From positions 1 to 45,975 of the forward strand of contig JABJKS010000098.1 in assembly GCA_018660265.1 (NCBI GenBank): 45,975 nt of DNA, read 5' to 3'. How positions within the stretch are numbered: position 1 is the first letter of the stretch; every line of letters begins with the position of its first letter. The notes below the pieces were generated by a model that saw only the letters and a program-made list of their open reading frames with translations, ran no database searches and was not told the origin of the DNA. The DNA is from Rhodospirillaceae bacterium (GTDB taxonomy: Bacteria; Pseudomonadota; Alphaproteobacteria; GCA-2731375). A program made the translations under genes and the position numbers. Shown here piece after piece: positions 8,599 through 17,334 of this stretch.

Positions 8599-9633
8599 GT
8601 GGTGAAATCTGTCTTTAAATCAACGGCGACCGTGGCGACAGCTGCGTTCGTGGCTTTAAGCTTCGGCGCGGCATCTACCGCACAGGCCGGATCGACCTGG
8701 AATTTCAATATGTGGGGCGGCAAGCGCGCTTTTACCGCAGGTGTTGAATCCTTGAAAGTCGATCTGGAAAAGGCCGGCGGCGGTGAGTTCGAGTTGAAAA
8801 TCAACTACGGCGATGCCCTGGGCCCACGGCGTCAGAACCCCGAAAACATCCGCGTTGGCGCGTTTGAAGCCGGGCAACTCTGTGTCGGTTACTATCCAGG
8901 TAAATTGCCTTTATATTCGGGCTTGGAATTGCCGTTCATTCTGCCGCGCGATTTGGCAAAGCGTGCAGCCGTGGAAATGGAATTGCACAAGCATCCCGCC
9001 CTGGTCGCCGAATTGGACAAGCGCTGGAACATGAGATTTTTCGGCCCGGCTTTCCTGCCCGCCTATGAATTCATGGGCAACAAGCGGATTGAAACCACGG
9101 CGGACATGAAGGGCGTGAAAATGCGCATTTCAGGTCTGAACGCCAAGGTGCTGCAAGTCTTTGGCGCAACACCGACCATGGTCACCGCCCCTGAAGGCTA
9201 CAACGCCCTGCAACGTGGCACCATCGACAGTTTTGGTTTCCCCTACAGCTATGCCTTTGGTGCTTACAAGCTGTATGAAGTTTCCAAGTACGTCACTGAA
9301 GGCCTCGGGATGGGTGGTTTCCTGTGCCTGCAAACGGTCAACAATGAAGCCTGGAACGCAGCCCCAAAAGCGGTTCAGAACGCCCTGCCCGCTGCGCAAA
9401 ACCACGCCATTGAGAAGATGATCACTGCCTACACCGAAGCGGACAAAAAATGGATCCCGCTGTTCCACAAAAAGCTGGAAGTTGTGCAGGTTGCCCCATC
9501 CGTGCGTCAGCAACTGGTTGACGGTTCCGACGCGGTTTACAGGGAATGGGCTGCTGCACAGGATGCCAAAGGGCGTCCGGGCACCGAGATGCTGGAACAT
9601 ATTAAAGCGGTTGTCGCCAAGCACATGAAATAG
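8599..9633 (+). CDS. TRAP transporter substrate-binding protein (DctP family)
   Basis: A 344-aa periplasmic binding protein for a C4-dicarboxylate-type TRAP transporter. The N-terminal signal peptide runs VVKSVFKSTATVATAAFVALS to the AQA cleavage site, followed by WNFNMWGGKRAF. DctP features include GALGPRRQNPENIRVG-like ligand-pocket sequence near the start, MKGVKMRISG with the carboxylate-binding Arg, and ALQRGTIDSFGFPYSYAF. I prefer the GTG at 8599 (9 bases after GGGAG), which gives a compact signal peptide; an ATG at 8569 would add ten residues without a ribosome site. It heads the operon binding protein - small permease - large permease. Proximity to CoA-transferase and AtuA genes suggests the ligand is an organic acid used by them (inference). 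Confidence 0.88.
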   Translation: MVKSVFKSTATVATAAFVALSFGAASTAQAGSTWNFNMWGGKRAFTAGVESLKVDLEKAGGGEFELKINYGDALGPRRQNPENIRVGAFEAGQLCVGYYPGKLPLYSGLELPFILPRDLAKRAAVEMELHKHPALVAELDKRWNMRFFGPAFLPAYEFMGNKRIETTADMKGVKMRISGLNAKVLQVFGATPTMVTAPEGYNALQRGTIDSFGFPYSYAFGAYKLYEVSKYVTEGLGMGGFLCLQTVNNEAWNAAPKAVQNALPAAQNHAIEKMITAYTEADKKWIPLFHKKLEVVQVAPSVRQQLVDGSDAVYREWAAAQDAKGRPGTEMLEHIKAVVAKHMK

Positions 9634-9660
9634 TGCGAACCTGGCAAACCGGTTAGTATA

Positions 9661-10254
9661 ATGTTAGAGCTCATCTACGTTATCGTTACTGTTTTGGTCG
9701 TGACCGGTGCTATGGCGCTGGTCACGATCAAGGCAGAACTTTTCATGCGCTTTATCGAGGAAGTACTGACCAATTGTTCGGTCGTATTGATCCTCGGCGT
9801 CATGCTCTGGGTGGTGTCGGAAGTTATCGCCCGCTACGTCTTCAATTCCCCCCTGCCGGGCCATCTGGAAGGTGCGGAACTGTTGCTTCCCATGATCGTG
9901 TTTTTTGGCGTTTCCTATGTCCAGGCACGGGACGGACATGTGGGCATGACCTTTGTTGTGGACGCGCTACCGAAAAAAGTTCGCCGCGTTACGGACATTC
10001 TCTCTTTAACCGTCTCCGCTCTCACATGCGCCGCGCTGGCCTATTTTTCCTCCAAAAATGCCTGGTTGTCGTATTCTTATGAAGACGTGACCATGTCGCC
10101 GCCGTACTGGCCCGTTTGGCCTTCAGCGGCGGTCATTCCCTTGGGTTATGGCATGCTTGCGGTTCGTATGGGGTTGCAGGTATTGCAGAAACTTATGCCG
10201 CAGCGGTTTCCACCCGACATTGTCGAACAATCTGATTTGCACGTGCCTGAGTAA
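9661..10254 (+). CDS. TRAP transporter small permease (DctQ family)
   Basis: A 197-aa membrane protein with four hydrophobic helices: an N-terminal LIYVIVTVLVVTGAMALV segment, CSVVLILGVMLWVVSEVIARYVF, LLLPMIVFFGVSYVQA, and later VSALTCAALAYF and PSAAVIPLGYGMLAVRMGLQ. The SEVIARYVFNSPLPGHLEGAELLLP stretch is typical of DctQ. It sits 27 bp after the binding protein gene and assembles with the large permease in the inner membrane. Confidence 0.88.
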   Translation: MLELIYVIVTVLVVTGAMALVTIKAELFMRFIEEVLTNCSVVLILGVMLWVVSEVIARYVFNSPLPGHLEGAELLLPMIVFFGVSYVQARDGHVGMTFVVDALPKKVRRVTDILSLTVSALTCAALAYFSSKNAWLSYSYEDVTMSPPYWPVWPSAAVIPLGYGMLAVRMGLQVLQKLMPQRFPPDIVEQSDLHVPE

Positions 10255-10313
10255 TGGCACGGCCTGTCACGGTGCAGATTATATCATCTTTTAGTTAGGA
10301 TATTTTTCACGTC

Positions 10314-11612
10314 ATGGATCCGATCACCCTTGGCCTGGTAGCTCTCATCGCCCTGACCGTCATGTTGATGTCGGGCATCCGCATCGCCTTCGCCACGGCG
10401 ATCACCGGCTTTATCGGCTTATGGATTTTGCGCGGCTATGTGCCCGCAGCAAGTTTGGCATCAACTATTCCCCAGGGCCATCTTTCCGCCTATACCCTGT
10501 TGGTCCTGCCTTTGTTCATCATGATGGGCTTTTTCGCCTTTTATGCGGGCATCACCAAGGATCTGTATTGGGCGGCGCGGCAATGGGTCGGGCATCTGCC
10601 TGGTGGCCTGGCCATCGCGACTATTTTCGGCTCCGCCGGATTTGCCGCCGCCTCAGGTGCCTCCACGGCGTCAGCCGCCGTGATGGGCCGGATCGCCTTG
10701 CCGGAATTGAAGAAATACGGCTACGACGATAAAGTCTCCACGGGCTGTGTCGCCGCAGGCGGCACTCTGGCGACCATGATCCCCCCCTCGGTGTTGATGG
10801 TTATTTATGGCTTCATTGCCGAGGAATCCATTGGCGCGCTATTACTTGCCGGCATCCTGCCCGGTCTGCTGGAAGCCTTCAGCTATTCCGTGATGTTGAT
10901 TATCCGCTTTAAGATCAATCCGGAATTGGGCCCCCCTATCAGGGGAATTACCTGGGGGGACCGGATTAAGTCCATCAAGGGCGTCTGGGGCATGGTGGTC
11001 CTGGTGATCCTGGTCATGGGCACGATCTATTCCGGCATCGCCACCCCAACAGAGGCGGCAGCCGTCGGGGCCTTTGGTGCCCTGTGCCTGGCCTTGCCGC
11101 GGCTGACTTTTAAAACCTTCCGCGATGCCATGGTTGAAACCGCGCGCTCCACGGCGATGATCTTCGCCATCATAGCAGGCGTTTTGATCTTTGTGCATTT
11201 CCTGGGCTTCACCGGCATGCCGGCAGCCGTCTCGGAAAGCATTGTCACACTGGATATGCATCCAACCGTCATCCTGATTTGCATTCTGGCTATGTATCTC
11301 GTTCTGGGCATGTTCCTGGACGGTATCGGAATGTTGTTACTGACGGTGCCGATCATCCTGCCGACTGTGAAGGAACTGGGCATTGACCCCATCGTCTTCG
11401 GCGTCCTGGTCGTCCGCATGGTGGAGATCGGCCTGATCACGCCCCCCGTTGGCCTGAACGTCTACATCCTCAAAGGCGTGGCTCCTAACGTGACCATGGG
11501 CGATATGTTTAAGGGCTGTGGTTGGTTCGTCTTCGTTGATCTGATCAACGTTGCCATCCTGATCGCCTTTCCCGCGATCATCCTGATCATTCCAGAAACC
11601 ATGATACGATAG
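10314..11612 (+). CDS. TRAP transporter large permease (DctM family)
   Basis: A 432-aa, about 12-helix inner membrane protein, the sodium-coupled transport subunit. Hallmarks are LPLFIMMGFFAFYAGI, FGSAGFAAASGASTASAAVMGRIALPELKKYGYDDKVSTGCVAAGGTLATMIPPSVLMVIYG and ATPTEAAAVGAFGAL, all of the DctM core, and a C-terminal PPVGLNVYILKGVAP. It closes the three-gene TRAP operon and is followed by a strong hairpin shared with the convergent nucleotidyltransferase gene. Confidence 0.92.
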   Translation: MDPITLGLVALIALTVMLMSGIRIAFATAITGFIGLWILRGYVPAASLASTIPQGHLSAYTLLVLPLFIMMGFFAFYAGITKDLYWAARQWVGHLPGGLAIATIFGSAGFAAASGASTASAAVMGRIALPELKKYGYDDKVSTGCVAAGGTLATMIPPSVLMVIYGFIAEESIGALLLAGILPGLLEAFSYSVMLIIRFKINPELGPPIRGITWGDRIKSIKGVWGMVVLVILVMGTIYSGIATPTEAAAVGAFGALCLALPRLTFKTFRDAMVETARSTAMIFAIIAGVLIFVHFLGFTGMPAAVSESIVTLDMHPTVILICILAMYLVLGMFLDGIGMLLLTVPIILPTVKELGIDPIVFGVLVVRMVEIGLITPPVGLNVYILKGVAPNVTMGDMFKGCGWFVFVDLINVAILIAFPAIILIIPETMIR

Positions 11613-11652
11613 GGCGTCTGCCCGCAGCAGCGAACCTTTAGACAAAAATACA

Positions 11653-11686
11653 GCACCTCCGCCTCTTTAAATTGAGGCGGGGGTGC
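11653..11686. terminator. Bidirectional terminator between convergent units
   Basis: A 13-bp stem (GCACCTCCGCCTC with GAGGCGGGGGTGC, one G-U pair) closes an 8-nt TTTAAATT loop. It is flanked by A-rich sequence on the left and AAATATTTT on the right, in the 92-bp gap between the large TRAP permease and the convergent nucleotidyltransferase gene. Confidence 0.75.
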
Positions 11687-11704
11687 AAATATTTTGGGGC
11701 AGCG

Positions 11705-12481
11705 CTAAAATAGTTTACAGAAATGATCCAGCTCGCTTTCGGCGGCCAGGGCATGGTAGACGGCCAGATCTTCGACGCTATCCACCTCCAACCAGCCGCC
11801 TGCGACCTTGACCCCATAGACCGGCCAATCGAGATCACATAGCTGTTGCAGAAAATCAGTCATGTACATATTCCCAAAAGCCGCCCCTTCATAACGGGGC
11901 AGTTTGGCCATGTCGTCAAAGACGCCGGCCAATTTCGGCGCCCATTTGGCAGCGACCTTGATCAAGCCCATATATTGGCCTTCAATCTGGGCATAGTCCG
12001 TGGCCTTCCGCCCGATTTCCATCAACCGATCATCAGGGCCTAGACGAAGGCTCTCAGCATCCGAGAGTGGATCATCCATGCGGACGTCCCACAGATCCCG
12101 CCATTCCGTATTCACGGCGACGGAAACCGCCTCTTGGCTATCCATCAGGGCACGAAGGACCCGCGCCTCGTAAACGATATCGCTATAAGCGATCAGAATG
12201 TCGTCAGATCCATCCAAGGCCTCTTTGGCACAAAACAGGGAATGCACCATGTTGGTGGTGGCAAAGTCCGGATTGACGATCACCTGATGCTCGTGGCCCG
12301 GCAGTTGGTCGGCCCGATAACCGCCAACCAATACAATATCCTCCACCCCCAAGGCTGTGAGCACGGATAGTTGACGGCTTAACAAGGTCTGGCCAGACAA
12401 TTCCACCAGACATTTGGGCCGGTCATCGGTATGGGGTGCCAGACGAGTGCCCTGCCCTGCTGCCAGAATAATAGCGCGCAT
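11705..12481 (-). CDS. Sugar/choline-type nucleotidyltransferase, probably CTP:phosphoglutamine cytidylyltransferase
   Basis: A 258-aa GT-A-fold nucleotidyltransferase. The NTP loop is MRAIILAAGQGTRLAPHTDDRPKCLVEL at the N-terminus with Lys in RPKC; IAYSDIVYE near 96-104 supplies the metal Asp, and the C-terminus has the family EVDSVEDL motif. The NPDFATTNMVHSLF stretch resembles the LicC/Cj1416 branch, which activates phosphocholine or phosphoglutamine with CTP. The neighbour, 5 bp upstream, is a class-I amidotransferase-like hydrolase of the kind paired with Cj1416 in Campylobacter phosphoramidate synthesis, so I infer CTP + L-glutamine phosphate to gamma-glutamyl-CDP-amidate. I start at the ATG at 12481, where the fold begins. 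A phosphocholine cytidylyltransferase remains possible. Confidence 0.65.
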   Translation of the reverse strand: MRAIILAAGQGTRLAPHTDDRPKCLVELSGQTLLSRQLSVLTALGVEDIVLVGGYRADQLPGHEHQVIVNPDFATTNMVHSLFCAKEALDGSDDILIAYSDIVYEARVLRALMDSQEAVSVAVNTEWRDLWDVRMDDPLSDAESLRLGPDDRLMEIGRKATDYAQIEGQYMGLIKVAAKWAPKLAGVFDDMAKLPRYEGAAFGNMYMTDFLQQLCDLDWPVYGVKVAGGWLEVDSVEDLAVYHALAAESELDHFCKLF

Positions 12482-12486
12482 GGCTC

Positions 12487-13158
12487 CTAAAGCTCCAAAA
12501 CCGTTGCCAGGTAATTTAGATCTTCGACCCTCGGCGGCATTTCCCGCTCCGGATGCCACATAATACCATGGCATTTGCCATTCTCATGGATGAACGCCTC
12601 TACATCACCCGCTTCCGAGCGGGCCAGACATTGTAGAGACGGCGCAAGAGACCGCATCGGTATGCATACGTCATGGTATGAATTTACACGCCAGGGATTG
12701 GGCCATAAGTTGGACCAGGGACTGCCGTCTTGTACGCTGATATCGTGGGATACACCGGCGTGACCTGTTGTCCGCGCCAGGCCACCGCCCAGGACCATAT
12801 TGATCATCTGCATGCCACGGCAAATGCCCAATAACGGCAGGCTACGCTGTAGACAAAGTGTAATCAGGGCGTGCTCAAATTTGTCCCGTTCAGGCGCTAC
12901 ATTGGTGGCACCGGGTGTGCCTCCGACATCGTTGCCGCCCGTCAGAACGATGCCGTTCAGGCCCAGGCCATCAACCAGATTTTCAGGTACTGTATCAAGG
13001 TTGGGCAACGGGATTATCATTGCGCCCAAACCGGCGAATAGTGGTTGCCACCGTTGATCAAGGCAGTCGCGGCGTTCATCACGTTCGTCGAGCACATCAA
13101 CCCGTTGGCTAAGACCAAGCCGGATCAATCCATCGCCCCCGCCGCCATCAGCCGGCAT
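12487..13158 (-). CDS. C26-type class-I glutamine amidotransferase-like hydrolase (gamma-glutamyl-CDP-amidate hydrolase candidate)
   Basis: A 223-aa protein of the C26 gamma-glutamyl hydrolase/PuuD family. The triad is visible: Cys113 in GICRGMQ, His202 and Glu204 in WHPERE. The oxyanion strand is LTGGNDVGG near 72-80. LGLSQRVDVLDERDERRDCLDQRW at the N-terminus resembles the phosphoramidate-pathway enzyme (Cj1417 type), which releases glutamate from gamma-glutamyl-CDP-amidate to give CDP-amidate. It lies directly upstream of the nucleotidyltransferase and is presumably cotranscribed. The start is uncertain: ATG at 13158, or TTG at 13128 (residue 11), which follows GGGGG and begins exactly at the first beta strand. 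No L-glutamine kinase is visible nearby, which the pathway would require. PuuD-like GABA metabolism is the alternative. Confidence 0.7.
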   Translation of the reverse strand: MPADGGGGDGLIRLGLSQRVDVLDERDERRDCLDQRWQPLFAGLGAMIIPLPNLDTVPENLVDGLGLNGIVLTGGNDVGGTPGATNVAPERDKFEHALITLCLQRSLPLLGICRGMQMINMVLGGGLARTTGHAGVSHDISVQDGSPWSNLWPNPWRVNSYHDVCIPMRSLAPSLQCLARSEAGDVEAFIHENGKCHGIMWHPEREMPPRVEDLNYLATVLEL

Positions 13159-13220
13159 TGTTTTGCTTCGGTCGGGTCAATGTCACCAACCTGACCCCAA
13201 ACCCTTCGTCAAACACGGGG

Positions 13221-14912
13221 CTAATCATGATCCAATGCTTGGCGCACAGCAAAGGCCAACTCCTCATCACTGTAGGGTTTGTTCAACAAATTTCTGGCAA
13301 GACGGGCGCGGTCGGGATCCAGTTCATTGGTAAATTCCTCCCGCCTTTTTGTGAAGCCGCTGGTCAACAATATTTTCAGCTCCGGGTAAGTATCCTTTGC
13401 CTGCAAGGATAATTGATAACCATCTATTTTTCCGGGCATGATGATATCACTAAACATCAAATTAACCTCCGGGTGGGTCTTAAGAATATCCAGCGCCCGG
13501 GTCCCATTTTCGGCGGTTAATGTCGTATAGCCAAGCCGCTTTAAATACTCTACAGCAATTCTGAGCAAATCCTTTTCGTCATCAACAATAAGTATGGTTT
13601 CATCGCCACAGGGCAGCAATGTCTGACGGCGTGGCACGCTCTTGAACTCTGCCGGCCTGGCCTGTTTGCGAGGGAGGAAAATGCTAAACGTCGTTCCCGA
13701 GCCGAGCTCCGAATAGACTTCTAAATATCCGCCCGAGCGTTCGACAAAACCATGCACCATATTCAGGCCCAAGCCGCCGCCCTGCCCGATTTCCTTGGTG
13801 GTAAAGAACGGATTGAAAAGTTTCTCTTTGATATAATCGGTCATGCCCGTGCCGGTATCACTGATCGAGATCATGACGAATTCCCCCGCCTTAGCCGGTG
13901 GGTTTCGTCGGGCATAACCTTCATCCAGGCGTTTATTGGCGCTCTCAATCACCAAGGCCCCGCCGTCAGGCATCGCATCCCGCGCGTTTAGACAAAGGTT
14001 GAGCAGGGCATTTTCAAATTCCGCCACATTGATATCGACCGGCCATATATCTTCCAGCAAAAAAATTTCAACGTCGATGGCAGCCGTCAAAGATTTGGCG
14101 ATCAGATCGCGCATACCTTCAATGCTTTGGTTGGGATCCGTCAGTTTGGTTTCACTGTTATCCTGCCCGGACATGGCCTGCAACTTCCTGGTGATATTCA
14201 CGCCGCGTTCAATGCCCTCCAACGCTGCTTCCACGTGCTGCAGCAAATCCGGCTGGCCCTGTGTCTGGTGCTGCAAAAGATGCAAATTCCCAACGGCGAT
14301 GCTCAATACATTGTTGAAATCGTGGGCAATTCCCTGGGTTAGTTGACCAATTGCCTCCATCTTCTGCGCCTGGCGCAGCTGCATTTCTATCCGGGCCCGT
14401 TCCGCAGTCTCCATTTCCAGACTATCGCTGGTTTGTTGTAGTTCAAGTGTCTGTTTTTCGACACTTTGCTCCAACACCGCATGGGCTTTCTCAAGTTCCA
14501 GTTCCGCCTGCTTTCGTTGCGTAATGTCATTAACCACAACGAACAGCCCGGCAACGCCCCCATCAGGTTCAACATCCGGCACATAGATAACGTGGATATA
14601 GCGATCACCGCCATCCCCGTAGGACGTATGGGCCTCGGCTTCAACGGTTTTACCCGTCAATGCATCGTCAATATAGGGACGCAGGACTTCATAGGTCCGT
14701 TTCCCCACAACATCCCGGATATGCCGGCCTTTAATATCTTCCTGGCGGTGACCGAACCAATCTTCATGGGCTTTATTGTTGAACTGGTAACACCGATCCT
14801 TGTCCACATAGGATATGAGCGAAGGCAAGGCATCAATCAACGACCGCAGTTGCCCTTGTTCATGGCGCATATTAGCATCAAGTGGAGGATCACTCACTTC
14901 AGACCCGCTCAT
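13221..14912 (-). CDS. Cytosolic PAS hybrid histidine kinase with C-terminal receiver
   Basis: A 563-aa soluble hybrid sensor kinase. A PAS domain spans about 22-132 (LRSLIDALPSLISYVDKDRCYQF), a coiled coil about 135-180, the dimerisation domain has the phospho-acceptor His197 in GIAHDFNN, the ATPase domain shows the N box [11 protein letters not shown] (305-315), DTGTGM and GGGLGLNMVHG, and the receiver has phospho-acceptor Asp489 in MFSDIIMPG. There are no membrane segments. I start at the ATG at 14912 (4 bases after GGGAG); an upstream in-frame ATG at 14933 is possible. Its output is unlinked: no response regulator or Hpt gene is adjacent. The PAS and kinase core resemble the larger membrane kinase at 28.5 kb. 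Confidence 0.9.
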   Translation of the reverse strand: MSGSEVSDPPLDANMRHEQGQLRSLIDALPSLISYVDKDRCYQFNNKAHEDWFGHRQEDIKGRHIRDVVGKRTYEVLRPYIDDALTGKTVEAEAHTSYGDGGDRYIHVIYVPDVEPDGGVAGLFVVVNDITQRKQAELELEKAHAVLEQSVEKQTLELQQTSDSLEMETAERARIEMQLRQAQKMEAIGQLTQGIAHDFNNVLSIAVGNLHLLQHQTQGQPDLLQHVEAALEGIERGVNITRKLQAMSGQDNSETKLTDPNQSIEGMRDLIAKSLTAAIDVEIFLLEDIWPVDINVAEFENALLNLCLNARDAMPDGGALVIESANKRLDEGYARRNPPAKAGEFVMISISDTGTGMTDYIKEKLFNPFFTTKEIGQGGGLGLNMVHGFVERSGGYLEVYSELGSGTTFSIFLPRKQARPAEFKSVPRRQTLLPCGDETILIVDDEKDLLRIAVEYLKRLGYTTLTAENGTRALDILKTHPEVNLMFSDIIMPGKIDGYQLSLQAKDTYPELKILLTSGFTKRREEFTNELDPDRARLARNLLNKPYSDEELAFAVRQALDHD

Positions 14913-15180
14913 GCCACTCCCTCGAAAATTCATCGTGAAAAGCTCAGAACGACGTATCACATATAGATCTTAATATAATGGTAACCATAACCGAATTGTC
15001 GCACTTTAGGATATTTGCGGTACAAAACTAGATAAACAAAATCTAAATGCAAATTATTTTCGGCCTCGAATTTTGCAGCCATTGGCATTTTCTGACGCCG
15101 GCAAAATTTATCTTAGCCAAAACATAGAAATCCACGCTACGCTCAGGTCAATCAAACAGCAACACGGGAGGAAATGATCC

Positions 15181-16275
15181 ATGAAGGCGGCAGTCCTATA
15201 CGAAACGAATACACCGCTGGTAATCGAAGACATCAGCACCAAGAAACCTGGTCCCCACGAAGTCCTTATGAACACGGCGTATGCTGGACTTTGTCATTCG
15301 GACTTGCATTTCATCGAAGGCCTCTACCCCCATCCCCTGCCCGTCGTCCTTGGCCACGAGTCGGCCGGTATTGTCGAACAGGTCGGCTCGGAAGTCACCT
15401 ACGTAAAACCGGGCGACCATGTCATCACCTGCCTATCGGTATTTTGCGGTACTTGTGAACAATGCACCTCCGGCCGGCCGGTCATCTGCACCAATACGGA
15501 AGTTAAGATGCCGCCTGGTGAGGCACGCCGTTTGGAATGGCCGAAACCGGATCAACTACACACATTCACCAACCTATCCTCGTTCGCCGAACAGATGCTG
15601 GTGCACGAAAACGCCTTGGTAAAAGTTCGCGACGATATGCCCCTCGACCGTGCGGCCCTGATCGGTTGCGGCGTCATCACGGGCTTTGGTGCAGCGGTCA
15701 ATACGGCTGGTGTCAGCTTTGGCGATACGGTGGCCGTGATTGGTTGCGGTGGCGTCGGGATGGCGGCCATTAACGGTGCCCACGTGGCCGGTGCAGGTCG
15801 GGTCATTGCGGTGGATACCAACCCTGTGAAATTACAACTGGCGACAAAGCTGGGCGCGACGGATCTTATCAATCCCAACGACGGCGATCCCGTAGCGCAG
15901 ATCATGGAGATGACCAAGGGTGGCGTCGATCATTCCATCGAATGCCTGGGCTTAAAGAAGACCGCCGAACAGTCTTTTGAAATGCTGAAGGTGGGGGGCA
16001 CGGCAACCATCGTCGGCATGGTGCCTTTTGGTGTGAAGATCGAACTGCATGGGGCTGATTTCCTACGGGAGCGTCGGATCCAGGGCTCCTCCATGGGTTC
16101 CAACCGGTTCCGCAGGGATATGCCAAAGCTGATCGATATGTACTTGCAGGGTCGCCTGCATCTCGACGATTGGATTTCCGACAAAATTCAGCTCAGCGAG
16201 ATTAACGACGGCTTCCAGGCGATGAAAGAAGGTCGCACCGTCCGCTCGTTGATCGATTTCGGGATCGCCTCCTAG
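15181..16275 (+). CDS. Zinc-dependent alcohol dehydrogenase, class III-like
   Basis: A 364-aa MDR enzyme close in organisation to class III/aryl-alcohol dehydrogenases. Catalytic zinc ligands appear as Cys38 in GLCHSD and His60-Glu61 in GHESAG. The structural-zinc loop is CGTCEQCTSGRPVIC near 90-104. A catalytic Cys lies in GCGVITGFGAAVNTA, followed by the dinucleotide motif GCGGVGMAA and VIAVDTNPVKL, where Asp indicates NAD. The C-terminal SLIDFGIAS is typical. GGGAGGA sits 8 bases before the ATG. It is monocistronic, divergent from the kinase gene and followed by a hairpin; it likely oxidises an alcohol or hemithioacetal, substrate unknown. Confidence 0.9.
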   Translation: MKAAVLYETNTPLVIEDISTKKPGPHEVLMNTAYAGLCHSDLHFIEGLYPHPLPVVLGHESAGIVEQVGSEVTYVKPGDHVITCLSVFCGTCEQCTSGRPVICTNTEVKMPPGEARRLEWPKPDQLHTFTNLSSFAEQMLVHENALVKVRDDMPLDRAALIGCGVITGFGAAVNTAGVSFGDTVAVIGCGGVGMAAINGAHVAGAGRVIAVDTNPVKLQLATKLGATDLINPNDGDPVAQIMEMTKGGVDHSIECLGLKKTAEQSFEMLKVGGTATIVGMVPFGVKIELHGADFLRERRIQGSSMGSNRFRRDMPKLIDMYLQGRLHLDDWISDKIQLSEINDGFQAMKEGRTVRSLIDFGIAS

Positions 16276-16277
16276 AA

Positions 16278-16296
16278 CATTTCCGATCAGGAAATG
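16278..16296 (+). terminator. Hairpin after the zinc dehydrogenase
   Basis: A 7-bp perfect stem (CATTTCC/GGAAATG) with a GATCA loop begins two bases past the stop codon. No T-run follows, so termination is uncertain. Confidence 0.35.
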
Positions 16297-16382
16297 CTCA
16301 GACTCTTAAGAATAGGGCAACTGTGGCCTATTTGATGGCATCGTTTGAGTTGACGGGCCTTTAAACTTTCACAGGACATCCC

Positions 16383-16427
16383 CTTCCGCCACAGCCATGG
16401 CCACAGCCACAGCCACCGTGGCGGAAG
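16383..16427. terminator. GCCAC-repeat hairpin between convergent genes
   Basis: A 10-bp perfect stem (CTTCCGCCAC/GTGGCGGAAG) encloses a 25-nt loop made mostly of repeated GCCAC units and an internal GCCATGGC palindrome. It lies 22 bp before the 3' end of the convergent nitrilase-family gene. It has no T-tract; it may act as a bidirectional terminator or mRNA stabiliser. Confidence 0.4.
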
Positions 16428-16449
16428 AGGATCTCTCGCTATTGTGCCG

Positions 16450-17334
16450 CTAATACCATCCGGGCTTGGTTCCCGTGCCCAGCATCTCGTCGTAAACATC
16501 GCTACGGCGGTCTCTCAGAACCTGATTATATTCGTTCCAATTGCGACTGCGCCGCGCGTCCGACAGATTGGCATCCGCGTAGATGATCTCCTCTTCCTTA
16601 CTGCTGGCAGGGCCAGCGATCGGCCAACCGGTATAGCTGACGATCACGCTTTGCCCGATAAAGGGTTGCCCGCGTTCCCGACCGACCCGGTCGGCGGCGG
16701 CGACAAAGACTGAGTTCGAATGGGCAGCGGCCATACATAGGATATTCGCCATCGCCTCGCGCTTGCTATCCTGACCAGGGATCGGCACCCAGTTCGTCGG
16801 CACGCAAATCAGGTCGGCACCCTGCAAGGCCAGCAGGCGATAGCCTTCGGGAAACCAACCGTCATAACAGATCATGGCACCAATGCGACCGATCGGCGTA
16901 TGAAAGACAGGAAATCCGAGATTGCCGGGTTCAAAAAACAGGTTTTCTTCGTTCCAAAGATGCACCTTGCGGAAAGTACCGATATAGCCTTCGGGTCCGA
17001 TCACCACGGCGGAATTAAACAGGGTCTGGCCCTCGCGCTCGGCGATACCGGCGACGATATGCAGATCGTGTTCGGCGGCTGCCGCACACCAGGCCTGCGT
17101 GGTGGGGCCACTTGGAATTTTCTCGGCCAGATCGAAGGCCTCTTCCCGTGTCTCAAAGACATAACCTGAATTAGCCAATTCCGGCAGCACCGCCAGTTTG
17201 GCGCCCCTGCCCGCCGCTTTGCCGAGCAGTTCAAGCGACTTGGCAACGTTGGCTTTCTTGCGCCCGACCTTGGGTTCCATCTGGATGCAGGCGATACGAA
17301 TTTCGGCTTCGTGACGCCCTTTGTTTTTAGCCAT
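16450..17334 (-). CDS. Nitrilase-superfamily carbon-nitrogen hydrolase
   Basis: A 294-aa cytosolic amidase of the nitrilase superfamily. The Glu-Lys-Cys triad is visible: Glu52 in VLPELANSGY, Lys123 in FRKVHLWNEE and Cys156 in MICYDGWFPEG. The LHIVAGIAEREG and GPEGYIGTFRK elements are typical. I start at the ATG at 17334 because GGGGAG lies 7 bases before it; the frame extends 14 codons further without family sequence. It is divergent from the first ABC transporter operon across 380 bp and adds to the amide-hydrolysing content of the island. Omega-amidase, carbamoylase or aliphatic amidase functions are all possible; the substrate is not resolvable here. Confidence 0.88.
   Translation of the reverse strand: MAKNKGRHEAEIRIACIQMEPKVGRKKANVAKSLELLGKAAGRGAKLAVLPELANSGYVFETREEAFDLAEKIPSGPTTQAWCAAAAEHDLHIVAGIAEREGQTLFNSAVVIGPEGYIGTFRKVHLWNEENLFFEPGNLGFPVFHTPIGRIGAMICYDGWFPEGYRLLALQGADLICVPTNWVPIPGQDSKREAMANILCMAAAHSNSVFVAAADRVGRERGQPFIGQSVIVSYTGWPIAGPASSKEEEIIYADANLSDARRSRNWNEYNQVLRDRRSDVYDEMLGTGTKPGWY

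Noticed and set aside
9661-9720. Possible sigma-54 promoter before the small TRAP permease
   Set aside because: No GG-N10-GC pair with the right context, and the gene is inside an operon.
15069-15108. AATTTTGC/GCAAAATT inverted repeat upstream of the zinc dehydrogenase
   Set aside because: Only 8 bp of AT-rich arms 24 bp apart, expected by chance in this AT-rich spacer.
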